Origin: Moringa oleifera
Taxonomy: Eukaryota > Streptophyta > Magnoliopsida > Brassicales > Moringaceae
Length of the DNA: 64,000 nucleotides
Assembly (NCBI GenBank): GCA_021397835.1
Contig: JAJFZO010000566.1
Span: 7,622,001 to 7,686,000, forward strand
Direction of reading: 5' to 3'
The notes beneath the pieces were generated by a model, which saw nothing but the letters and a program-made list of their open reading frames with translations, did not search any database and was not told the DNA's origin. This document shows, piece after piece, positions 36,040 through 48,699 of the stretch (position 1 is the first letter of the stretch; every line of letters begins with the position of its first letter). The translations under genes and the position numbers were made by a program.

Positions 36040-37970
36040 AATATTAGACTTATCAAGTAATTAGACCTAATGATTAATTATGTCTAATAATTTATTGGGC
36101 CTAAAATTTAATGTTGTCTAAGAATTAGTTGAGCTTAATAATTAATTGGACTTAACAAATTTGCTTAATATATAATTAAGCTTAATAAATGATTAGGCTT
36201 AAATTTATTTTAGCCTATAATTAGTGACATGACAATTAATTAGGTAAAACAGTTAATTGCGCCTCATAGTTATTCGGATACAAAATTTAATTGTGACTAA
36301 AAATTATTTAGATTTAAGGTATAATTGGGTCATAATTAATTGGATCTGAAAACAAATTGGAGTAATTGGTTTCAAATTTAATTGAACTAAAGATATATTT
36401 AGGTGTATAAATAATTGAATCTAATAAATAATTGATCGTAATGATAAATAATAGGACCCAAGATATAATTGGATTTATTGTATATGAAACTAAGAAATAA
36501 TTCACCTTTGAGCAAATTTAGCTGAACGTATATTGATTGGACCTAACAATAATTGTACTACAAATAATTGCCTCTATGATGTAATTTAGCCTAATAGTTA
36601 ATTAGACCAACTTATTTATTTTGTCAAACAATGAATTGGGCTTAAATTTTAATTATAATTAATAAAAAATAAGCTTAATATATAGTCAAGGTTAATAAAT
36701 AATTAGGCTTAACATAATTAGAGCTAACAAAATAGTGAACCTAATAATTTAATTGAATCTAGTAATTAATTGGGCCTACGATATAATACTTTATAAAAAT
36801 TAGTTGGGCCTAATATCTAATAGGATGTAATGAAATTTGAATTTCGTATACAATTGGATCTAATAAATATATGGGTCTAAAATATAATTTAGCTTGGGAT
36901 GTGATTGAGCTTAATAATTAAAGATTTAAATAATCCTATTAGGCTTGACTATTAATTACGCCTAATAATTAATTGAATTGAGTAATGAAAAATTGAGTTA
37001 ATATATAATTGGACCTAATGAATAATTGAGCTTAATCTGTAAGTAGGTTTAAAAACGAAATGAGACAAATTAATATTTGGACCTAAAATATAATTAGGTC
37101 CAATATTTAGTTACGCTTAAGATGAAAGTGTATAACGTGCATGAACTAAATGTATTGTGCCGAGAAACGGATTTAGGGTAAGATGTAGTTAGATCTGAAA
37201 AATTATAATTGGTTGAAAAAAATTATTGGATTTAATAATTGAGTCTAATATGTAATTGAGATTATTAATTTATTGGACCAAATAATTCATTATTCCTAAC
37301 AACTAATTAGGTTTAAAATTTGATTGTGTTTGAGAAAAAATTAAGCTTAGTGTATAATTTGATTAAACAATTAATTGTCCATAAAATTAAATGTGCTAGA
37401 GAATTAGTTGGGTTTGTTAATCAATTTGACTGAATTAATTAAGTTAACATGCATGTATCCGAAAAATAATTCTATGTATATAATTGGGCCTAACAAATAA
37501 CATGAGCTAAGATATACAGACTTAAAATTAATTGGCCTAAAATTTAATGGGCCTAAAAAAATTAGACACATGATATAATTATGCCTCATATACAATTAAG
37601 CTTATGATATAATGGACTAATTATAATTGAACTTGACATATAATTGGGTATGGTATATAAATTGACTTAATATATAATTGTGCTAGGATTTGACTTGATC
37701 TAATATAAAATTAACTTTAGTAGATAATTAGCCACAATGAATAATTGGATCTAAGAATGAAATAGACTTAATATATAGTTAAGCCTAAGATATAAATAAA
37801 TCCATCGATTAATTGGATTAAGATATAATTAGCTATCATGCACGAGCCCAACAAATGCTTGGACTTAGGAACAAATTAGATCTCACATACAATTGGCCCA
37901 AATTGTACATAAATTGAGACTAATTTGTATTAATGGTGTACAAAAATTAATTAGGCCAAAGATGTAATTG
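36040..37970 (+). repeat. 17-bp minisatellite array, block B2
   Basis: Polarity AATTGGGCCTAA. It is a higher-order copy of about 31,340-33,240: the GTACTACAAATAATTG string (36,557; counterpart 31,688), a GACCCAARATATAATTGGAT string (36,455; 31,580) and an ATGGTGYAYAAAAATYAATT string (37,932; 33,186). Offsets are about 4,750-4,880. It lies between the two telomere-like blocks, so a unit of array plus telomere-like DNA has been duplicated. Confidence 0.85.
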
Positions 37971-37974
37971 ATTT

Positions 37975-38725
37975 ATATGCTAACCTCTAACCTCTAACCC
38001 CTAAACCAGTTTAACCCCCACCTATAAACTCTAACCCTTAACCTCTAAACCTAACCATTAAACTCAAAACCCTAAACACCAATCCTTAGTTACTAAACTC
38101 TAAACCTTGAACCTCATCCTTGAATCATTAATCCTTAAATGTAAACCATAACTCTAAATCCTATATCATAACCAGTTTAGAGATTAGTATTTAAGTTTTA
38201 AGGTTTAGAGTTTAGTGATTAGGGTGTAGGAGTTGGGATTTATGGTTTGGGTTAGGGTTTAAGATTTACAATTTAGGTTTATTGATTAGGGTTTGAGTTT
38301 ATGGTTAAGGTTCAGGTTTAGGATTTAAGAGTTTTGCTTTAGGGTTCAAATTTTGGTTTTAGGATTTAGGGTTTATGGCTGAATGTTTAAGATCTAGGGG
38401 TTAAGGCTTTTAACGTTTAGGGGTTGGAGTTTAGGGTTAAGTGATACAGTGTAAATTATCTTTAGAATTTAAGTTTTTGATTTTACAGTTGAGGGGTTAA
38501 GGTTTAGGGCTTAACATTTTAAGGTTTGCTGTTTAGGGATTAGAGTTTAGGCTTAAGAGGTTAGGGTAAATTGCCTTTGAGGTTTGAGTTTTGATTTTAG
38601 GGTTTAAGGGTTAAGATTAAGAGGTCAGTGTTTAAGGGTTAGGGGTTTAGGACATAGAGGGTAAGGTTAAGAGGTTACTACATAGGAATTAGGGGTTTAA
38701 GGTTTAAGATTTGACGTTAAGTTTA
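37975..38725. repeat. Degenerate telomere-like block 2, CCCTAAA then TTTAGGG
   Basis: 37,975-38,171 matches 35,740-35,918 of block 1 string by string (for example CTTGAATCATTAATCCTTAA), and the polarity flip ATAACCAGTTTAGAGATTAG matches too. The TTTAGGG-type arm is longer here (38,172-38,725; GGTTTAGGATTTAAG, GGGTTTAAGG, GGTTAGGGGTTTAGG variants). The shared internal junction proves that blocks 1 and 2 are copies made after the polarity flip was formed. Confidence 0.85.
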
Positions 38726-38739
38726 CGGCTCATAATTTG

Positions 38740-39591
38740 AATTAGTTATGCATATCATGCATGAAATAAGAAATTATGGGGTCTGCAAACGAAGAGGACC
38801 TAACACATAATTGGGCCTAAAATATACTTGTAGCCTCATGATTATTGGACCTAAAATTTTGTTAGGCATACCGATTAACTAATACTAATAATTAAATGTG
38901 CTAAAGATATAAATATACCTAAGAATTCATGAGATTAATCAAGCTTCATTGGATCGACCTAAAATGATAATTGAACTTAATATATAATTATGCCTTATAA
39001 ATAATTAGACTTCATTAATCAAGCTTAATAATTAATTGGACCTAATGTACAATTAATCTTAAGAATGAAATAGGCTCTACAATTGTGTAAGATGTAATTG
39101 AGCCTAAAAATTAATTTAACCTAATTATTAATTGAGACAGACTTACTTGAGGGTAAGATTTATTATACCTAACAATTAATTGTGTCAAATTAAAAATAAA
39201 GTTTAATATATAATTGATCCTAAAAATTAATTAGGCTTAATATGTAACTGAAACTAACAATTAAATGAGCTTAATATAATTGGATCTAATAATTAATTGA
39301 ATTTAAAAATAATAAAACTAATAATTAATTGGACCTAGCTTGCATGGGCTCAAAAAATAATTAAACTTGGGGAATAAATTAAGCCTAAGATATAATTGGA
39401 CTCAAATTTTAAATAAACTAAAAATATATTTGGGCCTAATACATAATTAAGCCTAACAATTTATTATACTTAACAGTTCATTTGGTCTAGCAATTCGTTA
39501 GGATTAATTAATAAACCAATTGAGCATAACATTTGATTGGGCTTAATTAAAAAAAATTAGGCTTCACATAGAATTGGACGATGTCTAATAA
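38740..39591 (+). repeat. 17-bp minisatellite array, block B3
   Basis: Polarity AATTGGGCCTAA. The start (CATATCATGCATGAAATAAG, ACTTGTAGCCTCATGATTATT) matches 62,605 onward; GACTTCATTAATCAAGCTTA matches 49,206 and 60,006; the end (CATTTGGTCTAGCAATTCGT, TTAGGCTTCACATAGAATTGG) matches the block ends at 47,105 and 57,905. This makes it a shortened version of the 49-57 kb units. Confidence 0.8.
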
Positions 39592-40062
39592 CTTTTTTGT
39601 TGTATTTTTTTTTCATGTTTGTTACAAATTTAAAATTAAAATCCGTTGTACAAAATCATCAATTTTAATTGTTTTTATATAAAAAAATTAAAAGTAAGTC
39701 AATTGAGATCAAATAGATATTTAATGTGTCAAATTGGTGTGATAAAAATGTAAGAACTTGATTGAAAAATGTAAATAATATAAAGTTTATTTTGAACTTT
39801 TTCTTAATATTAATTACTAAATTATTGAATCTTACTCTCGATGAAATTACATAATATTAAAAATTATAATTAACTAAATTAAGATGATCAAATATAATTA
39901 ATTAAATTAAATTTTTATGAATTATAATTAAATTTAAAATTAAATAATTTTTGTACTATCTTTCAATCAAACATGAGAATTATAAAAAAAATATATAATA
40001 ATATTAGATTAACCTTTTTCACTAATCTAATATTTTATAATATTATTTAATTTTTTAAAATT
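39592..40062. repeat. AT-rich insert at an array boundary
   Basis: About 470 bp without 17-bp periodicity, following the same boundary sequence that at 47,105 and 57,905 leads into the 1.9-kb gene-like segment. It shows no similarity to that segment by eye. There is a local inverted repeat near 40,005-40,035 (ATATTAGATTAACC and CTAATCTAATATT). No ORF. It may be a replaced segment or a non-autonomous element; its class is unknown. Confidence 0.55.
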
Positions 40063-43000
40063 AGGCCGTATAATTGAACTCAATAATTGATTGGGCCTAA
40101 CATCTATAAGGTCTATTAATTTATTCGATCTATCGTGCATGAACCTGAAAAATAATTAAGTTTAACAATGAGTTTAGCCTAACGTCCAAGACAAATTTGA
40201 ATTTAATTGAATCTGCCAATGAAGTCTAGGTTTCTACATAAGAATTAGTTGGGTTTAACAAAAATTTGAATTCATATATAATTGAGCCTAATAAATATAT
40301 AGGTGTAAAATATAATTTGACTTGATATATACTTATGCCTAACAATTAAAGATTTAAATAATTAATTAAGCCTAAAATCATTTGAGTCCTATTGGACCAA
40401 AGATTTAGTTGTGACTAATAATTAATTGAATAATTGAGCTTCATAAAAATTAGATTATATAATTAAACTTAATAAATAATTGAGCTTAATCTATTGGTGA
40501 GTTTAAATATGAAATGAGGCTAACAAATATTGAGACCTAAAATATAATTAAGTTCAGTATTTAATTGGGCTTAAGATAAAAGTGGACATAGTGTACATGA
40601 ATTAAATATATTATACTAAGAAATGAATTGAGCTTAAAGATATAATTAGAATCAAATTAAAAGTGAACTTAATATATAATTGATAACAATAATTAATTGG
40701 ACTTGAAATATAATAATTGAGACCACAAATTAATTAGATCTAACATTTGATTAAGTCGAATATGTAATTGAGATTAACAACTTATTAGACCTTATAATTT
40801 GTTATACCTAATTGCCAATTAGGTCTAAGAGTTGTTGTGTTTAAGAACATATTGTGGTTAGTGTTTAATTTGACCAAATAATTGATTGGAAATAACAATC
40901 AATTATGCTTGAGAATTAGTTGGGCCTATTAATCAATAGGACCAAATTAATTACTTTAACATGCATGAGTCTAAGAAATAACTCTATGTGTATAATTGGG
41001 CGTAACAAATATATAATCTAAGATATATAAACTTAAAATTGATTGGACTCAAATTTAAACGGGCCTAAAAAATTAGGCATATGATATAATTAGGTCCCAT
41101 ATACAATTAACTTTATGATACAATGCACCAATTATAATTGAACTTGAGATATAATATATAAATGAGCTTGGTGTATAATAGCCCAGAATGTAATTGGACT
41201 TAATATTTGATGGGTTTAATACTTAATTGAGGTTTATTGTACACCCAATAAATAATTAGGTTTAAGAACGGTTTAGGCATAACAATTCATTAGGTTTATG
41301 AGCCAAAAATATGATTGGGCTTAATATAAAATTGTATCATTTAAATAATTGAACTTACTGTAAAAATGGATCAATAAACGAAATGAGTTTAATAAATAAT
41401 TAGACCTTAAATGTAATTAAGTTTTAGAATTAATTGAGCATGACAAGTAATTGGGCTCAAGAATTAGTTAGGTCTAAGTTTAATTGGAGCTAATAAAAAT
41501 TGGGCCTAAGAATGAAACCAACTTAATGCAGATTTGAGTTTAAGATTAATGACCCAATAACTAATTGGATTAAGATATGATTGGGCTAGTATGCATGAAC
41601 CTAACAAACATTTAGACCTATGAATTAATTGGTCTCAAATATTGGGCCTAAATTATGAACACATTGAGACTAACTTTTATTAATGGTGCATAAAATTAAT
41701 TGGACCTAATAATAATTGATTCTAGCATTAATTTGACCAAATAATTTGTTGCACCATGCAACAAATTTGACTTAAATTTAATTAGATCTAATAAAAAATT
41801 AGACTTATTATATAATTATCAATAAGAATAAAATGGGCCTAATATATTACTGAGCCTAATGTGTAATTGAGTAAAACAATTAATTATACCTAACTATATG
41901 TTGGGTCAAATAGTTAATTAAATTTAGAAATTAATTGGGTTTAATAAAAAAATAAACTTCATATATAATTGAACATAATAAATAATTGATCTTAATTTAT
42001 GATTAAGCCAAATAAAATATTAGATTTAAGACGTAATTAAGAATAATAATTAATTAAACTTAGCAAATAATTATGTCCTAATAGTTAATCTCTAATAATT
42101 AAGTGGGCCTAAAACTTCCTTTTGCTAAAGAATTAGTTTAGGTCTAATATCTAATCACACCTAATAAAAAGTTTGGCTTCATATGTAATTTAGCCTAAAA
42201 ATATATCTGAGTCCAAGAATTAACGGAGTTTAAAATATAATTTGGTATGAGAAATAATTGAACTTAACTACTAAAAAGCTAACAATAAATTAGGCCTAAG
42301 AATTAATTAAGTCTCATAATTAATAAGGCTCAAAATTTAATTATGATTAAAAATTAATCGCGTCCAAGATTTAATTCGACCTAAGATATAACTGGCCTTA
42401 GGGTCCATAAACCTATTAAATAATTAGGCTTAGAAATGATTTAAGCCTAAGATCTAATTGGACCCAAAAATTGATTAGGCCAAATATGTAATCGATATTA
42501 ACAATTTATTAAATCCAAACTATAGTCGAACATGAAATATAATTACCCAAAAAGATTAATTGAGCTGAATAACTAATTGGATTTAGGATATATTTATTAC
42601 AAATTTTAATTGGGCTAAATATCCATTTGATTCTAACAATTAATTGGACCTAAGACTCATTAGGCCTTATATATAATTAGCCTTAAAATTTGATTGGATA
42701 TAATATAAATTGGGTTTAATATATAATTTGACCTAATAAATAATTGGTCATAATATATGGTTAGGCATAAGAACTTACACATAATTAAGCCAAGTATGCA
42801 TTAGTTCAAGATATAGCTAGGCTTAATATTATTAGATTGAATAATTATTGTGTTTATCATGCATGGATCCAACAAACAATTAGGCTGACAACAAATAATT
42901 GAGCCTAAATAATTAATTTGACCTAACAATTATTTGAGATTAATAATTAATTTAATATAATAATTAATTGACCTAAGATTTGTTCACTTAATAATTAGTT

Positions 43001-43953
43001 GAGTTTAAGATTTAATCAAAATTAATTAAATTTTTGGCTTAATATATAATTGAAACTAATAAATTATTGGATTAAAAATGAAATAGGTTTAGATTCGACT
43101 TAAAATATAGTTTTATTGAATAATAATTTGTTTTGAGATATAATTTATCCTAATAATCAATTAGTTTATTGACTAATTTGGTGTAAGATTTACTTCGGTC
43201 TAATAAAAATAGGACTTAATATATAATTAATACTAACAAATAATTTAACTTAATATATAATTAGGTTTAAGAATTAAATGGCCTAATAACAAGTAAAGTC
43301 AAATATTTTATCATATTTAATATATAACAAGACCTGGTAATTATATTCACCCTAACATGCATAAGTCTAATAAAAGAGTTAAAAAAATTATAAAATATAA
43401 TTAGGCCAAACTATAACTGGAGCTAGATATAATTAGGTTTTATAAATAATTAGTTCCAAAATATAATTAGATCTAATAGTAAAGAATAAGATCAAAGATA
43501 CAATTGGTTCTATCATGCATAAAAGTAAAAAATAATGAAGAAAAAATTTAACCTAATGTATATTAATTAGGCCTAAGAATTAATGAGATCATGAAATATT
43601 TGGGCCTAATATGTAACTGAGCGCAACAATAAATTAGATAAAACAATTCATTGCATTAAAATTGGGAGTAATATCTAATTAGGCTCAAGAATAAAATGAC
43701 TGAATAAATATTTGAGCCTAATGTGTAATTGAACCTAATAATTAATTGGACTAAATAATTCATTGGATATAACAATTTATTACCCCAAAAAATAATTGAG
43801 AATAAAATTTAATTGGGCAAACAAAAAATTTGGCTTAATATATAGTAGAATGTAGTAATTCATTCGGCTTATAGAATTGAGCTTAATACATAAATGGGAC
43901 TAATAAAATATTGAACCGAAAATTAGGCCTAAAATATATTTGAGCCTAATTAT
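40063..43953 (+). repeat. 17-bp minisatellite array, block B4
   Basis: Polarity AATTGGGCCTAA. The first part (CATCTATAAGGTCTATTAAT, ATCGTGCATGAACC) matches 51,407 onward, and the AAAGATTTAAATAATT string (about 40,347) matches 32,190, 36,923 and, less exactly, 52,760. No gene seen. Confidence 0.8.
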
Positions 43954-44484
43954 GGGTAAAGGTCCCATAAAAGCTTGTTGTTTACTCCATGTTACCAATC
44001 AAACCTTTATGTTCAAATGACAAATTAAATCATAATCTATCAATTTGGTCTAAATTAAACATTGTCAAAAAATTTAAAAATTTGAGGGATTCAAATTGAA
44101 GATCTTATATAACAAATTTGGATTTGAATTTTTTTTATAGATGTGAAGAAATATTCAAGCTACTCTCACAAAAGGTTTCATAATTTTTTGAGTACTAAAA
44201 ACATATATTTTTAAAAATTTTGTAATGTTAAATTTTTTCAAAATTACTAAAAAAATTATGAAATTTTTTGAGATGGTAGCTTGAATATTTTTTTACATTT
44301 ATAAAAAATTTCACATCAAAATTTATTATAAGCTCTTCAATGTGAATACCTTTATTTTTGAATTTTTTGATAAGGTTTAATTTAAACTAAATTGATAGAT
44401 CAAAGTTTGATTTTTTACTTTTTAAATATACTGGTTTCATTGGCAATATAAGATAAATATCAAGGTTTTATGAAACCTTTACCC
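43954..44484. mobile_element. Full-length foldback MITE-like element, 531 bp
   Basis: It starts GGGTAAAGGTCCCATAAAAG and ends with the near-complement CTTTTATGAAACCTTTACCC-like terminus (TTTTATGAAACCTTTACCC). The inverted repeat does not stop at the tips: ATCTATCAATTTGGTCTAAA near 44,036 pairs with TTTAAACTAAATTGATAGAT near 44,380, and ATATTCAAGCTAC near 44,151 pairs with GTAGCTTGAATAT near 44,277, so almost the whole element is one imperfect hairpin with arms of about 260 bp. Flanks TAATTAT and TAATTAA suggest a target-site duplication of about 6-7 bp, but the host array itself is rich in TAATTA. No ORF, so it is non-autonomous. The superfamily is not certain. Confidence 0.85.
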
Positions 44485-47105
44485 TAATTAAATTGATCTA
44501 AAGATATAATTACATTTGATGTAATAAAGCCTAACAATTAATTACTTCATGATTAGATAGGTATAAAAATTAATTAAGTTAAAATTTAATTATGACCAAA
44601 ATCAATTAGATAACAAAATAGATCTAATAAATAATTAGACCTAACATTTAACTCGACCTAATAATTAATTTGACCTAAGATTTAATTATATACCTAAGAA
44701 TTAGTTGGGCTTAAAAGTTAATTACAAATAATAAAATTTTTTGGCTTAATATAAAATTGATTCTAATAAATAATTGGACTTAATTTATAATTACCTTTAA
44801 GAACTTAATGAGCTTAATATATAATTAGGCTTAAAAATAAGTAAGATGGTTTAAGACATAATTAGATCTAATAAGCATAAAACCTAGAAATAATTTAGCT
44901 CAAGAACAAAATTTAGCCTAACATATATTAATTGGGCTTAAGAATTAATTGAACTAAAGAATTCATTGCGCTGAATAACTTATTAACCTTAAGATTTAAT
45001 TTCGCCGAATAAGAAAAAAAGGTTAATATATCATTGAACTTAAGAATGAAATGACCCTAATAAATAATTTATCCTAATGTGTAATTGAGTCTAATAATTC
45101 ATTGGGTCTTACAATTTGTTTGATCAAACAATTGATTAAGTTTAAGATTTAATTGTGTTTTAATAAAAAATAGCCTTAATTATAATTGAGCTTAATGAAT
45201 AATTGCCTAAGAATTAGTTAGGACTAAGATTTAATTGGGTCTAAGTCTTAATATATTGATCTTAATGAATAATTAGGCTTAGTACATAATTGGGCATAAA
45301 GAAAAAATGGGCTTAGTACATAATTGTGGCTAAAATATAATTCGAAAAAATAATAATTTGAATTTAAGATATAATTAGGCTTAATGTGCATGGGCACAAC
45401 AAATATTTAAACCTTGGAATAATTTGCGCCTAAGATATAATTGGATCCAAATTATAATTAGACCTAAGGATAAATTGTGCCTGATATATAATTGGATTGA
45501 AATTATAATTTGACTTCAGTCTCACAAATAATTCAGCCAATATAATTAGGTCTAATAGTTAATAATAGCGTCGAAGATATAATTGATGCAATTCAAAAAT
45601 AATTCAGCCTAAGAGCAAATTAAAGCTAACATATATTAATTGGGTTAAAAAAAATTAGGTCTAATATGTAATTGAGCTTAGTAGTTCATTGAACTAAATA
45701 ATTTATAGAACCAAATAATTAATTAGGCCTAACAAAAAATTGCATGCAAAAAAAAAAAAAATATAGTGAGCTTAATGTATAATTTGGCCTTAGAATAAGC
45801 CTAATAATAACTGAGCTCAACGTGTAATATAGCCTAATAATTAATCAAAACTAACAGTTAATTGGGTTAAATAATTGTTTGAGCTGAAGACATAATTGAA
45901 TTTAATTTATAATTGAGCATAACAAATAAACTATATAATTTGACCAAATAATTGGACTTAAGATATAGTTAAGCCTAATAATTTTTTAAACCCAACAAAT
46001 GATTGGGTATCGTACATAATTTAATCTAATAATTAATTAGGCCTAAGATGTAAATTTTTCACAAAAATTAGTTAGACTCAAGTTGGGCTCATATGCCATT
46101 AGGCCTAAAATAATTTTTGAGCATAATAATTAACTAAAACTAAGATATATTTAGGCTTGCAATATAAATTGAGCCTAATAATTGGATCAAATGATTAATT
46201 AGGCCTAATAATTAATTGAATCCAAAATTTAATTGTGATTAAGAATTACTTTGACTTAAAATTTAACTGAACCTAATAAAGGATTGAGCTTAATATATGA
46301 TACAGCATAATAAATTATAAGGGCTATTTTATAATTAGACTTAAGATATAATTGAGCATAATAATTCATTATGTTTAATAACTAATTCGGCCTAACATTT
46401 ATTAATGAGGAAAAATTAATTGATTATGCCTCATAAATACTTTTTTCTAAGATTTAATTAAGTTTAACAATTAACTAGACCAAATAATTAATTAGCCTTA
46501 ACAATTAATTGAGTTTGAGATTTAATTGGGTTTAAAAATTAGTTGGACCAAATATTTAATTGCACCTAATCTAAAATTAGGCTAAATATGCCTGAATTAA
46601 TTAGGTAACATGCATGAGCCCAAAAAAAAAAAAAAGTTTGACATATATAACCTAAGATATAATTAAATGTGAAATTAATTTGATATAAAAAATTAAACAT
46701 ATGATATAATTAGGTCTAATATATAATAAGATTTTATGAAATTTTGGATCAAATATAATTAAACTAGACAAATAATTAGACATAGTAATTAGTTGAACCT
46801 AAAATTTATTAGGTCTAATAATTAATTAGGTATATCGTGTATGAACCCATGAAAAATATTATTAATTGAGTACATCGTGTATGAACCTGGGAAAAATTAG
46901 GCTTAGGAATAAATTGTACGCATAATGCATGTGTTAATTAGGCTAAAAAAATTAGGCCTAATATATAATTTAGCCTAACAATCAATTGTACTTAACAATT
47001 CATTTGGTCTAGTAATTTATTAGGATTAATAACTATTGAGCATAAGATGTGATTGGGCTTAATAAAAAATTAGGCTTCACATATAATTGGACCATGTTTA
47101 ATAAA
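44485..47105 (+). repeat. 17-bp minisatellite array, block B5
   Basis: Polarity AATTGGGCCTAA, resuming directly after the foldback element. An A13 run near 45,748-45,760 breaks it just before the left border (45,781) of the 10.8-kb tandem duplication. It ends with GGCTTCACATATAATTGGACC at the gene-like segment. Confidence 0.8.
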
Positions 47106-47874
47106 TAAGCATTACCTTTATAGCATGATGTTAAAGCATCTTGAAATACCCTCTTGTATTTTTTTTCAGTATTTGGATAACAATTATTTAATTTTCACTA
47201 AGTATATTAAACTTTACTTATGTAATATGATAGTGAAAAATAATAATCTTATATGCACATCTATATTTTTTTTAAAGAAAAAAACTTGACAATATGGTTT
47301 ATTAGTCCTTTTATGTTTTGAAGACTTATAATATTAAATGGTGCTATAATCAATTTAAACATTTTAAATAAATTTTATTAGTATTATGATATTATCGAAA
47401 ATGAAATTTTTTTAATTATAGTGTATCATAAATAATTTTAAATTATACATTTATCTGGATGTATGAATTCAAAATAAAATTTAAAATTATATTATTTATA
47501 TACATAATTTTTTCAATTTAAAAATAAAAATAAAATATTATCAATCAATATTAAATTTTAATGAATAAGTATTATTAAATTTAAAATTTAAGATGATATA
47601 ATGAAATTTATTGATATTTATTTTTTTAAACTTTAAATTTATAATATTTTAAAAATATTATTATATATTTAATATATTAAATGGCATAGATGACTTTAAA
47701 ATTTCTTAAAATAATTATATATATTAAATAAATCATAATCTTGTGTTAATTTGATAAAATAAATAAATAGTTTCTTTCATGGAAATGGAGTTGATATTAT
47801 CATTTGTGAGTGATAAAATAACATGGTCATATCCATGAAAATGATTAGGTCCACATGATCTTCATCATGAATGG

Positions 47875-48092
47875 TACAGGGCTGTGTATCTTGCAGTGTC
47901 TTTCATTTTCAAGATCTAGAGCATACCATTACCAAATTCAAGATTTTCAAATCCACATTAGGTCATTCTCGCTCTCACCACCTTGTCACTTATTATCCCT
48001 CTATTCGGGATGAACTTCTCACTCAGAAGCAAAACCCATTTCTTTTAATCAAATCGCATCGTATAATCATCCATTCGAGATCCTACAAGTAG
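47875..48092 (+). pseudogene. Gene-like fragment, unknown product
   Basis: An ATG at about 47,871 opens MVQGCVSCSVFHFQDLEHTI and continues TKFKIFKSTLGHSRSHHL to a stop at 48,092 (73 codons). The copy at 58,590-58,817 keeps VQGCVSCS-FHFRD-EHTITKFKIF and KSHRIIIH but has a different start, a deletion and frame changes in between. Conservation of the N-terminal amino acids is no better than that of the DNA, so selection for protein is not shown. Unknown family. Confidence 0.25.
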
Positions 48093-48122
48093 AAAGCATC
48101 GGAACAAAACATTTACTTCACT

Positions 48123-48135
48123 CCCACAATGTGGG
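48123..48135. promoter_or_regulatory. Perfect 13-bp palindrome CCCACAATGTGGG
   Basis: CCCACA-A-TGTGGG is conserved unchanged in the second copy (58,863-58,875) within a long conserved stretch. A dyad of this kind is compatible with a transcription-factor site, but the function is unproven. Confidence 0.35.
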
Positions 48136-48322
48136 TTCTTTCGAGTATGGACCTTCACAGAGCACGATAGAAATTTTTCATGATTCACCTTTAGCGGATT
48201 GGCTCACTGTAAAGCAGCCTGTCTTGTCAATCATTCTTGAAGAATATCAAAGCGTAATTCAAAAGGAGAAGAATTTAGGAACATCAGTAGCATGCTTTGT
48301 CTTTATCGTCATCATTATCTAG
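48131..48322 (+). pseudogene. Gene-like fragment, unknown product (second frame)
   Basis: An open frame without a good ATG: GSFEYGPSQSTIEIFHDSPL, ADWLTVKQP, LSIILEEYQSVIQKEKN, then an Ile/Val-rich end at 48,322. In the other copy the same frame meets TAG after EYGPS and another stop further on, so if it was ever coding it is no longer. The codon pattern and lower AT content suggest an old exon. Family unknown. Confidence 0.25.
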
Positions 48323-48699
48323 GCAATGACCGTATGTTCATCTCTAAACCAAGGTTCCACGGCTCATCCTGCAAGTTGGAGATCGTTTGCAACTTTCAGA
48401 CACTAATGTTCTTGCAGCTTCCAGAAGGTGCTAAATCTTGTTAGAATCTCACTCTCCATCGATTTCCATAGTCAAAGTAGTAAGCATTAATATAAATTAA
48501 TTACTAAATTATAATGATCAATATTATTTTTAAAGATATTTATAAGTTTATAACTTTTTGCGTTTTTTATTTTTAAAAATTTTTTAAATAAATTTTGAAT
48601 TTTAAATTATTTATATTTTTGATTAAATCAAATATTTTAAAATTTTCGTTTTAAAATTTAAAAAATTTTAGTTTTAAAAAATAATAAAATTGATTAATA

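Noticed and set aside
36314..37595. Minus-strand frames at 36,314-36,505, 37,404-37,595 and 52,912-53,148
   Set aside because: They lie inside 17-bp array DNA and arise from monomers that happen to lack stops.
35085..38725. A true chromosome end or head-to-head telomere fusion
   Set aside because: The motifs are badly degenerate, array DNA lies on both sides, and the order CCCTAAA then TTTAGGG is opposite to that of a simple end-to-end fusion.
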